Assembly: GCA_023145835.1 (NCBI GenBank)
Contig: JAGLDH010000024.1
Location: 1-42,695, forward strand
Source of the DNA: Methylococcales bacterium
GTDB lineage: Bacteria; Pseudomonadota; Gammaproteobacteria; Methylococcales; Methylomonadaceae
Reading direction: 5' to 3'
DNA length: 42,695 bases
Part shown: piece by piece, positions 1 to 6,778 of the stretch
How positions within the stretch are numbered: the first letter of the stretch is position 1
How the letters are laid out: each line of letters begins with the position of its first letter
Notes under the pieces: model-generated
What the model was told of the DNA's origin: nothing
What the model saw: the letters and a program-made list of their open reading frames with translations, nothing else
Databases searched by the model: none
Position numbers and translations under genes: made by a program

Positions 1-11
1 GACCCGTATCC

Positions 12-54
12 GGACTTTAGTCCATTATATGAACCCACCAGCTTTAGCTGGTGG
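12..54. repeat. Paired short hairpins, IS200/IS605-type end
   Basis: Two short perfect hairpins lie side by side. GGACT-TT-AGTCC is at 12-23, and CCACCAGC-TTTA-GCTGGTGG is at 35-54. Subterminal hairpins of this kind are typical of IS200/IS605-family ends. An IS200 transposase remnant lies 450 bases downstream, and the intact element at 8.1-8.6 kb carries a related GGACT-GAA-AGTCC hairpin. The window edge cuts off whatever lies to the left, so I cannot say which element this end belonged to. Confidence 0.45.
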
Positions 55-186
55 TTGTTTAGTTGTATATTAAATTAATTTTTACAGGATTTTTTATCTT
101 CAACTAATATATCGGGAAGTGTAGAAAGAACAATCAATAACTTATTGAGATAGGGATAATAAACCATAGAGATATGCATAGTGAAA

Positions 187-500
187 ATGAGAATTGTAAG
201 TGCTCTTTTCGGGTTAATAATAGGCATAACGTTTTCTTATGGCGGCGTACAAATGGCGCTAGATACAACAGTTTCAACCTATCAGACATGGCAAAAGATG
301 AAAAAGTGGCAATCAATGCCAGCTGAGCTTGGCTAGCGTAGAAGAATTATCGGGTGATATCGAAGCCGTATATCGTTATTCTATTGCTGGTGTTGGGCAT
401 CAAAGCGAAAGGGTTTATGTTGCTTCATATAAAGATAATCTAGACAATTATCTCAAGATATGAGTGAATATTTACACGGGTTAAAAGCTAGTCAGCAGCT
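187..500 (+). pseudogene. DUF3592-like membrane protein, frameshifted and truncated
   Basis: An ATG at 187 opens a 49-residue frame that starts MRIVSALFGLIIGITFSYGG, a membrane anchor, and ends at a TAG at 334-336. Coding similarity resumes in another frame (EAVYRYSIAGVGHQSERVYV, about 361-420) and, after a second shift near 452, in a third frame (SEYLHGLKASQQ, about 463-498). One N-terminal membrane segment followed by a beta-rich domain containing a YRY motif is the layout of DUF3592 proteins. Homology stops where the IS200 remnant begins at about 500, so insertion probably removed the 3' end. The family call is by recognition only. The broken frames are directly visible. Confidence 0.5.
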
Positions 501-770
501 AGTGTCCCTCTAAGATCTCAATTCCTATATACTTAGCTGGCTCATGAATAATTTTACCTAGATAATTTCGCAAACTACCATAGATTATTTTCTTTCTCTT
601 TTTCAGTATAAATACAACATAATATTTACAATCCCACCGGGTATGCGACAAACTCTTATAGTCTTTCATATTTTTACCTTGTGATTTCTTGGTCGAAACA
701 CTAGGATAAGGCATACTGCCGTATCGGTAAAACCGAGGAGAGTCTCCCTGGCATAGCCGGGGGGTTACCT
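499..770 (-). mobile_element. IS200 remnant with 3'-truncated tnpA
   Basis: Reading leftward from an ATG at 669, the protein begins MKDYKSLSHTRWDCKYYVVF, which is the N-terminus of IS200-type Y1 transposases. It runs through KKRKKIIYGSLRNYLGKI to EILEGH and then stops at 499. The HUH motif and catalytic tyrosine, which should follow, are missing, so this copy cannot transpose. An in-frame ATG at 714 would add 15 residues that I do not consider native. To the right, 715-770 contains an imperfect hairpin (CTGGCATAGCCGGGGGGTTA) like an IS200 left end. The remnant lies 10-15 bases past the stop codon of the HlyD-type gene and marks the left border of the peptide operon. Confidence 0.75.
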
Positions 771-779
771 ACTGATTAA

Positions 780-2063
780 TTACGCTTTAATTATTTTTAA
801 TATTTGATAAAAAAAGCGTTCAATAAGCCGCAAATCTTCTGTCACAATTTCAGCTTTGCCTTGCATTTCCTGGTCAAAATTTAATGTTTTATTAAAACTG
901 GTTACTAGCGGATTTGGCAACTGAGTTTCAACAGTGTACATATTTTCTCGAGGAACTAATGAAATAGCATCCACACGACTTTCAATCTGACCATATTCCT
1001 GATAAGGATAGCTTGCTAATTTAATTAGGATTTTTTGCCCTGTTTTGACCTTCCCTGAGTTTTCCAAAGGCATTTTAACCTTTGCGATGATGGGTTGATT
1101 ATTATCAGGTACCACTGTAACCACTTCCTCATCAGCTTTGACAAATTGGTGCTCACTCCAATATTTGGAAAATGTTAGACGACCATTAATTGGCGATGTT
1201 AACAAGTATTGCTTTTCCCACTTGGAAATATCCGACATTAACGACTGAAAAGCCTCCGCTAATTTAAGTTTATAATCTTGCATTTTCTGTTGGTCGGTCA
1301 TTTTAAACTCAACTAAGTCGGAATCTAGATTAGTTAATTCCAATTTTGTTTTAACAATATCTGATTGTATTTGTTCTTGTTGTTGTCTGTTTTTTAATAG
1401 CGTAATTTGTATCTCATCTATCTTCGTTTCTGCCACCAGATTTCTGTTCTTTAATTTCTGAAAACGATTAAGATTTTTATTAAGCAATTCATATTCATTG
1501 GTTAGAATCAATTTTTGGCGATGATGCTGTTTAAGCATTTGATGTAACTGAAACCGCTTTTGTTTAGCTAGCGACATCTTTTTTGCTAATAGATTAAGGG
1601 TTTCAAAGAAATGAAATTCATTTAAAGTTTTTTGAAAATGAGCAAAGCTGTTTTGCGCCTCGCCTAACTTTAAATTGTCGGGTACGATGGACAATTCTCT
1701 ATTATTGTTTTTATAAGCTTCCAGCCATTGTTTTAACTGATTGATGTCTACTGAGGATGCTGGGTTTTCAATGAAGGCAATCGTATCGCCTTTTTTAACA
1801 ACAAGATCTTGTGGGGGCTTTATCCAGTGAAGTTGTCCATTTTGACGTGCTATGATCGCTAACGGAGGCACAGGCGTAGTGATCGTTGCCTCAGCAGTAA
1901 TGATGTCAGGATATTTAATCAGCCAGGATAGTAGAATCATGGCCATCATGATAGTAAAAACAACCGTTCCACCCCATCGCAGCATCCATGTCGGTGGTTT
2001 GGCTAATAATTCTTGTGTATCAATACTGTATTCCTGAGGAAATTGTAATTGCACTTGTTCCAT
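780..2063 (-). CDS. HlyD-type periplasmic adaptor of the peptide exporter
   Basis: This 427-residue protein is the membrane-fusion (adaptor) subunit of a type I secretion or bacteriocin export system. It links the inner-membrane ABC transporter to an outer-membrane TolC-type channel. One membrane segment is visible at about 31-49. It is followed by a short lipoyl-like half (VVKKGDTIAFIENP), a long coiled-coil hairpin at about 145-285 rich in Lys, Gln and Leu, the second lipoyl half (LLTSPINGRLTF) and a beta-barrel region (VKTGQKILIKLASYPYQEYG). GGAG lies 7 bases before the start. The gene follows the ABC transporter by 36 bases and is the last gene of the operon. It ends at the border of an IS200 remnant but appears full length for the family. 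No TolC gene is in the window, so a housekeeping TolC must serve. Confidence 0.9.
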   Translation of the reverse strand: MEQVQLQFPQEYSIDTQELLAKPPTWMLRWGGTVVFTIMMAMILLSWLIKYPDIITAEATITTPVPPLAIIARQNGQLHWIKPPQDLVVKKGDTIAFIENPASSVDINQLKQWLEAYKNNNRELSIVPDNLKLGEAQNSFAHFQKTLNEFHFFETLNLLAKKMSLAKQKRFQLHQMLKQHHRQKLILTNEYELLNKNLNRFQKLKNRNLVAETKIDEIQITLLKNRQQQEQIQSDIVKTKLELTNLDSDLVEFKMTDQQKMQDYKLKLAEAFQSLMSDISKWEKQYLLTSPINGRLTFSKYWSEHQFVKADEEVVTVVPDNNQPIIAKVKMPLENSGKVKTGQKILIKLASYPYQEYGQIESRVDAISLVPRENMYTVETQLPNPLVTSFNKTLNFDQEMQGKAEIVTEDLRLIERFFYQILKIIKA

Positions 2064-2099
2064 TTTTTTCTCCGTTAAGGAATTGACTGTCGGTAAACG

Positions 2100-4304
2100 T
2101 TAATTTCCAAGTTCCAACTGGTTTTTAACCAAATGGTAATAAGGCCCCTTTGCTTGAGCCAGTTGCTCATGGTTTCCACATTCCACTAGTTTTCCCTGAT
2201 CAAGGACAATAATTTGATCAGCATTTTTAACCGTACTCAAGCGATGCGCAATCACTAGAACCGTCCTTCCATCAAAAAAGGTTTCAAGTTTTTGCATTAT
2301 CTGACGTTCATTTTTTGCATCTAAAGAACTAGTCGCTTCATCAAAAAACAGGTAATCAGGGTCTTTATAAACGGCTCTAGCAATTAAAATACGTTGATTT
2401 TGTCCTCCACTCAAAGAGATTCCATTGGGGCCAATTTCAGTAGTTAAACCATTCGGTAATGACTCAATAATTTCTTCTAGATTAGCAATTTCAATGGCTT
2501 TTTTTAATCGCTCCCGATCAATCAAACCTGCTGATTCTGACTCAGTAATATTTCTTAAAACACTGTCATCAAAGATAAAACCATTTTGCATAACCACGCC
2601 ACAATTTTGTCGCCATGCTGTTGTATCCACATCCAAAAGACTAGTATTACCAATGCGTATTTTGCCTGTTGTAGGCGTATAAAATTTTAGTAGTAGTTTC
2701 ATTAATGTCGTCTTACCACTACCACTGGCTCCAACAATTGCAGTCACCTTTCCCTCAGGAATATTTATATTCACATGATCAAGAACTAATGGACTACTAT
2801 CTCGTCCGTAACGAAAACACAAGTTTTCGGCCAAGGAAATACCTTTATCTTGTGGCAATAAAGACGGCATATTGTGTATTTCTGTCTCACTTTTTTTGTT
2901 ATGAATTTCTGCTAATCGCCCTAGACTTATTTTGGCATCCTGCATGGATTGCATAAAACCGACAAAGTTTGAAATGGGTACATTCAGTTGACCAATGATG
3001 TACTGTACCGACAACATCATACCCAATGTCATTTGACCATCAATCACAGACTTTGCGCAAAAGAAGGTGATTAAAATGTTTTTTAATTCATTAATAAAAT
3101 TAGCGCCCGTGGTTTGATATTGAAATAACGCCAGACTCTTCATTGACACTTTAAATAATCGGGTTTGTATACTCTCCCATTCCCAGCGGCGACGCCTTTC
3201 TGAGTTATTGAGTTTTATTTCCTGCATACCATTAATCATTTGCACCAAGCTACTCTGAGTCTTAGATGATTGATCAAATCGCTTGTAATCTAAAACGGCA
3301 CGCCTTTTCATAAACATCAACACCCAGCTGACATACAAGCTTGTTCCTACCATGAATATCATCAAAATTTGCAAGTTATACCAAGCCAGTACAGCGCCGA
3401 AAATAATAATATTAATCGATGAAAACAGCATGGTTAGCGTTGATGAGGAAAGAAATTCTTCAACACGATGATGATCCTGAATTCGCTGCAATAAATCCCC
3501 CATGGTTTTACTGTCGAAAAATGAGATAGGCAACTTAATCAGCTTTAACAAAAAATCCGAAATAATAGCAATATTAATTCGCGTACCGATATGTAATAAA
3601 ATCCAGCTCCTTAGAATTTCTACCGATGTCTGCGACAGAAATAAAGTCAACTGCGCGGCAAGCAGCACATAGATAAAATTCAGATTGTTATAGTTAATAC
3701 CGTAATCGACCAGAGCTTGTGTCATAAAGGGAAAAGACAGCATGATCATACTGCCGACCAATAAGCCCAGAAACAACTGAAAAAATAAAGGGTAATAGGG
3801 GCGAAAGTATGGCCATAAAAAACCTAATCCAATAGGCCTTTTTTCATCCCCATCCTCTTCTGCCAGATAAAATTCTGGTGTGGTATCCAGTAACAACAAA
3901 ATACCTTCTTCGGACTTGGCTGGGTTAACCTGATTCATCCAACCGGAAATAAACTCTTGCTTAGAATATTTAACCAAACCAAATGCTGGGTCTGCAACAT
4001 AAACATGATTTTTTTTAATCGCATAAATCACCACAAAATGCTTTTGTCGCCAATGGGCAATGCAAGGTAGAATCACCTCTTTCTCTAACGTTTCAAGTGA
4101 GGCTTTTATGGCAACTGTTTTTAAATCATGGTTTTCAGCAGCATCCGCGATACCGCCTAAAGTTACACCAGAACGTGTTAGTGATGATTGCTCTCTTAAT
4201 TCATCCATGGGTAACAAACGACCGTAATGCCGGGCAATCATATTGAGACAGCTCGGACCACAATCCATCGCGTCCATCTGTTTTTGAAACGGAAATTTAC
4301 TCAT
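2100..4304 (-). CDS. Peptidase-containing ABC transporter (C39, double-glycine leader)
   Basis: This 734-residue peptidase-containing ATPase transporter (PCAT) should cut the leader off the peptide and export the core. The N-terminal C39 peptidase domain (about 1-125) has its catalytic set: Gln9, Cys15 in DCGPSCL, His89 in RQKHFVVIY and Asp105 in VADPAFG. About six membrane helices follow (roughly 165-450). The nucleotide-binding domain has Walker A GASGSGKTT (525-533), a Q-loop at VVMQN, signature LSGGQ (631-635), Walker B YLFFDE (651-656) and the switch His687 in AHRLS. All key residues are present, so it should be active. An AGGTAAG site precedes the ATG. It lies between the radical SAM gene (59 bases upstream) and the HlyD-type gene. 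The nearby leader peptide ending in Gly-Gly is its obvious substrate. Confidence 0.95.
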   Translation of the reverse strand: MSKFPFQKQMDAMDCGPSCLNMIARHYGRLLPMDELREQSSLTRSGVTLGGIADAAENHDLKTVAIKASLETLEKEVILPCIAHWRQKHFVVIYAIKKNHVYVADPAFGLVKYSKQEFISGWMNQVNPAKSEEGILLLLDTTPEFYLAEEDGDEKRPIGLGFLWPYFRPYYPLFFQLFLGLLVGSMIMLSFPFMTQALVDYGINYNNLNFIYVLLAAQLTLFLSQTSVEILRSWILLHIGTRINIAIISDFLLKLIKLPISFFDSKTMGDLLQRIQDHHRVEEFLSSSTLTMLFSSINIIIFGAVLAWYNLQILMIFMVGTSLYVSWVLMFMKRRAVLDYKRFDQSSKTQSSLVQMINGMQEIKLNNSERRRRWEWESIQTRLFKVSMKSLALFQYQTTGANFINELKNILITFFCAKSVIDGQMTLGMMLSVQYIIGQLNVPISNFVGFMQSMQDAKISLGRLAEIHNKKSETEIHNMPSLLPQDKGISLAENLCFRYGRDSSPLVLDHVNINIPEGKVTAIVGASGSGKTTLMKLLLKFYTPTTGKIRIGNTSLLDVDTTAWRQNCGVVMQNGFIFDDSVLRNITESESAGLIDRERLKKAIEIANLEEIIESLPNGLTTEIGPNGISLSGGQNQRILIARAVYKDPDYLFFDEATSSLDAKNERQIMQKLETFFDGRTVLVIAHRLSTVKNADQIIVLDQGKLVECGNHEQLAQAKGPYYHLVKNQLELGN

Positions 4305-4363
4305 TGCTTACCTATCCTTTTTTCTTTTTTAAATAGAGATGCAGTATCAATCGTAATGTTAAT

Positions 4364-5431
4364 TTACTGACTAGCGCTCAACTTTACGGGAAATTCCACC
4401 TGTGTTTCTCTGTTAGAAGCCGCGGTAATAATCTCATTCCAGTTAAAAACAAACGGTTTTGAGTCATCAATGATCTCTTGGTAAACACTTTCACAAAGAT
4501 CATAAAAGTCATGCATTTTATTTTGCTTCCAATCGTTGGCTAATTCCTTAAAATTAGTATCCTGTATATTACCTAGCGCGTAATTTCTGGAAAAACCATA
4601 TTGTATGGGTACAATAGTTCCATCGGGTTCAATAGCCAGTCTACTAAGACAATCAGCTAGTGATGTGGTGTGTGTTGGTTTTTGATCAAACACATAGACT
4701 TGATTCGGCTCTTCCTTAACTAAAGTACGATTTGCATAATCAATTTGTATCGCAAGTTTACCATTGAGTTTTTGAACCATGGTTCCACTATACATATAAG
4801 CGTAAGCTGATTCGGTTCGATCAGGAAAATCATCAATTAATTGCTCGCTGGCAAAACCGTTATTTTCCAATGGATGTATTTGCAATAATTTTGCCCCTTG
4901 TTCCAATGCAAAATTAATCACCCAATCCAATTCATGCAAGTTATATTGAGTAAGAGTAAAAATAAAGCCAAAAGGTATTGAAGAATCGCGTAATAACTCC
5001 AGATTTGCAGACATTTTTTCGAATGCTATTGCAGAATTTCGCATACGATTATGTGATTCAGGAATACCGTCAAGACTGACAGCGATGAAATCAGTAACTC
5101 CTTCAAGTTGATCGAGGTGCTGTTTATCCACCAACATACCATTTGTAGTGATTGCAGTTTTATAGCCAACTCCTTTCGCATGTTTTAATAATGTTGCAAG
5201 CGGTTTATATAATAATGGCTCTCCACCTGAAATACTCACATAGTCATATCCTTCGTCAACTGCATTAGATAATGCATTAGAAAGAAGCGCGGCATTCAAT
5301 GCGTCGCGCTCTTTCGGTGACGAAGAAGAATAACAATGTAGGCAACTTAAATTACATAGTCGACTGGGATGAATTTGTATAGACTTAAATTCACCGCATG
5401 CTTCCATAGTGTTTTTCTTCTCCTCCTCCAT
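4364..5431 (-). CDS. Radical SAM peptide-modifying enzyme with cysteine-poor C-terminal domain
   Basis: This is a radical SAM enzyme of 355 residues. The 4Fe-4S motif is CNLSCLHC (Cys26, Cys30, Cys33), followed by the SAM-binding GGEP (69-72) and SLDGIPESHN (119-128). The C-terminal part looks like a SPASM/twitch fold (IEPDGTIVPI at 267-276, ALGNI at 285-289), but only Cys261 and Cys313 remain. An ordinary SPASM domain has about seven cysteines, so auxiliary clusters are probably lost or reduced. There is no separate N-terminal leader-binding (RRE) domain. Start: ATG 5431 lies four bases after the precursor stop and would be translationally coupled. GGAGGAGGAGAAG just inside the frame could instead serve ATG 5407 (Met9). 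Position directly behind a leader peptide and before a C39 exporter says it modifies that peptide. The reaction (crosslink, epimerisation or other) cannot be read from sequence. Confidence 0.85.
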   Translation of the reverse strand: MEEEKKNTMEACGEFKSIQIHPSRLCNLSCLHCYSSSSPKERDALNAALLSNALSNAVDEGYDYVSISGGEPLLYKPLATLLKHAKGVGYKTAITTNGMLVDKQHLDQLEGVTDFIAVSLDGIPESHNRMRNSAIAFEKMSANLELLRDSSIPFGFIFTLTQYNLHELDWVINFALEQGAKLLQIHPLENNGFASEQLIDDFPDRTESAYAYMYSGTMVQKLNGKLAIQIDYANRTLVKEEPNQVYVFDQKPTHTTSLADCLSRLAIEPDGTIVPIQYGFSRNYALGNIQDTNFKELANDWKQNKMHDFYDLCESVYQEIIDDSKPFVFNWNEIITAASNRETQVEFPVKLSASQ

Positions 5432-5435
5432 AGCG

Positions 5436-5684
5436 TTATTTCAAGCCTATTATTTGTGGGTTTATCGCATTCAATTGTTTCCAATTAATGGCGGGTATTC
5501 CTTGTGGAAAACCAGGAACTCTTGGAAGCCAGGGGCGAGCCGGGCCTATATAATTAGGATTTGGTTGATAGCCACCACTAGCCTGCAAAGCCTCCTCCAC
5601 ATTCTCAAAATCAGCCAAACTACGCTTGCCATTTTTATCGCAAGAAAACTGAATTTTTTCTGAACCTCTAATTTTAGTACTCAT
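5436..5684 (-). CDS. Double-glycine leader peptide with proline-rich, abaecin-like core
   Basis: This 82-residue predicted precursor of an exported, ribosomally made peptide is the first gene of the operon. GGAG lies 7 bases before the ATG. The leader (1-38) ends LADFENVEEALQASGG, with Glu at -8, Ala at -7 and -4, and Gly-Gly at 37-38, matching a C39 peptidase cleavage site. The core (39-82) starts YQPNPNYIGPARPWLPRVPG and has nine prolines, with Pro48, 51, 54, 57 and 60 spaced exactly three apart. It has two Tyr, two Trp and one Phe. There is no Cys, Asp or Glu; the basic residues are Arg50, Arg55, Lys69 and Lys82. Lack of Cys rules out thioether or disulfide chemistry in the core. The composition is that of proline-rich antimicrobial peptides. 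Possible radical SAM sites are Trp52, Trp68-Lys69 and the tyrosines. Function is inferred from context; the leader, core and neighbours are directly seen. Confidence 0.85.
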   Translation of the reverse strand: MSTKIRGSEKIQFSCDKNGKRSLADFENVEEALQASGGYQPNPNYIGPARPWLPRVPGFPQGIPAINWKQLNAINPQIIGLK

Positions 5685-5711
5685 AATTTTTCTCCATAAA
5701 TTTCTAAAAAA

Positions 5712-5730
5712 TGCACACAGATTGTGTGCA
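5712..5730. promoter_or_regulatory. Perfect palindrome upstream of the peptide operon
   Basis: TGCACACA-GAT-TGTGTGCA is a perfect 8-base inverted repeat with a 3-base spacer. It ends 28 bases upstream of the precursor ATG, in the 5' region of the operon. Size and symmetry suit an operator for a dimeric helix-turn-helix regulator. No regulator gene is adjacent. As RNA it could form only a short hairpin without a T-run, so a terminator is unlikely. Confidence 0.5.
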
Positions 5731-5914
5731 AACTATGAATGAAAAGAAAAAAAATTCATTGATAACTTTCAACTATCCTTGAAATTAATATTTTTCCTCA
5801 TTCGCGAAATAGATTAACTTTTTCGGAGTTAGGTCTAAATGACAAATGTACATTTTTAGTGTGAATAATTACCTTTTCAACATTCTGTATTAAGTTATTA
5901 AAATTACAGCGTAA

Positions 5915-6356
5915 GGGGCTGTCTCTATTACCTTGCTTTTTCAGGTGATTTTTGTTCTATGCCATATTGAGTGATTATTTTATACTTTATGGTTTTAAAT
6001 CGACAAATTGATAAAGATGAACAGTACAGATTCATATTGGACAGACCAAAGGCTATCAATTTAAAGATAAAAAGCCTTGTACAATCAACGATACCAAAGA
6101 GAGAGAATGGAGGCTATGAATTTTTTTGAACATCACTGTTACATCCATTACCCGGATCCTAGAATCAAGACAAGTGAGGGAAAAATACGGAGGTAGACGT
6201 TCCTTGCGCACGAAAAAAAAATGGATATACAGTCCTCTTTGAAGTTTTGGCGATGTCATTTATTGAAAACGAAATGCCGACAAACATAGTGGCTAAATTG
6301 CTCTGAGAACATCCTAATCGTATCTGGCGGGTATCCAATAATTGGGTGGTGATATA
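5915..6356 (+). pseudogene. Decayed ISL3-family transposase and left end
   Basis: Three plus-strand frames together spell an ISL3 transposase N-terminal part. The first (from about 6036) includes KKPCTINDTKEREWR. The second (6118-6200) is MNFFEHHCYIHYPDPRIKTS. The third continues with VDVPCARKKNGYTVLFEVLA and EMPTNIVAKLL, then after a TGA at 6304 with EHPNRIWRVSNNWV. The zinc-finger-like start and the WAR..G.T.LFE motif are hallmarks of ISL3. Stops and frameshifts near 6116, 6200 and 6304 make it dead, and the catalytic DDE half is missing. GGGGCTGTCTCTATTACC at about 5915 probably is the element's left end. It lies 200 bases upstream of the peptide operon, on the opposite strand. Confidence 0.65.
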
Positions 6357-6498
6357 ATCTTGTGGATTATGCATTTATGTCAATTCCAAATTCAACCTTA
6401 TTAACAAGTAAGCCTATTAAATATCATGCATTTATTCACTCTTTGAAAGGCAGATGGTTTTACGTGTTTGTCGTTTAATCCATGTTCTTAGATTCAAG

Positions 6499-6531
6499 CG
6501 CTGAAAATCATGGAAACGGAGCGACAGCGAA
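6499..6531 (+). repeat. 33-base repeat, inverted copy at 10145-10177
   Basis: The stretch ending GGAAACGGAGCGACAGCGAA recurs in inverted orientation at 10145-10177, with 30 of 33 bases identical. AAAATCAT inside it can pair with ATGATTTT at 6533-6540, making a hairpin just upstream of the RNA-like repeat that follows. The two copies, with the ISL3-end repeat outside them, suggest that relics of the same elements sit on either side of this 4-kb region in opposite orientation. Confidence 0.5.
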
Positions 6532-6540
6532 GTGATGATT

Positions 6541-6730
6541 TTTAGTCCGCGGTAGGCGACAGGGAACAAGCCAAAGCCAAGTAATGCGATAGCACGCGAG
6601 GGTGGCTAAAATTTTCTCCCGAAAAGCCGTCGAGTCAGGACGAATCGTGGCACTCTATTAATTCGCCCGAGCGGAATGAGTCTTTGGACATGGATGCCCC
6701 AAGGTGATGAGTAGCGAGGATGGTGCGCCA
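6541..6730 (+). ncRNA. Dispersed structured repeat, copy A
   Basis: This stretch matches, base by base with gaps, the region 10570-10796. Shared blocks are CACGCGAGGG/CACGAGGG (about 6593), then TAAAA..TTTT, then AGCCGTCGAGTCAG (6625-6638; identical in B). A hairpin around CTATTAATTCGC (6656-6677) and the closing block ATGGTGCGCCAG (6720-6731) also match. The hairpin is kept in both copies although its sequence differs. No reading frame is conserved through it, so a structured RNA or mobile RNA-bearing element is more likely than a gene. I do not recognise the family with confidence; a HEARO/OMEGA-type RNA of IS200/IS605-like elements is one candidate. The protein gene at 6779 begins about 50 bases after it. 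Confidence 0.45.
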
Positions 6731-6778
6731 GATGTTTCTTCTTTTTTATTTCGAAAAACTAAAATTATATACGAGAGT

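Noticed and set aside
5436-5684. Sactipeptide or lanthipeptide precursor
   Set aside because: The core after the Gly-Gly has no cysteine, so thioether chemistry in the mature peptide is excluded.
6056-6374. Minus-strand open frames of 67 and 69 codons
   Set aside because: They are antisense to the ISL3 transposase relic, whose plus-strand frames give a coherent family match; the minus frames do not.
6720-6731. GTGCGCCAG as a group II intron 5' end
   Set aside because: It resembles the GUGCGCC start of such introns, but no domain V/VI hairpin, maturase or following intron-like sequence is present, and the block is the 3' limit of similarity between repeat copies.
6704-6778. N-terminal extension of the gene at 6779
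   Set aside because: These codons lie in the conserved repeat A and the stretch just after it; the family's N-terminus begins at the ATG at 6779.
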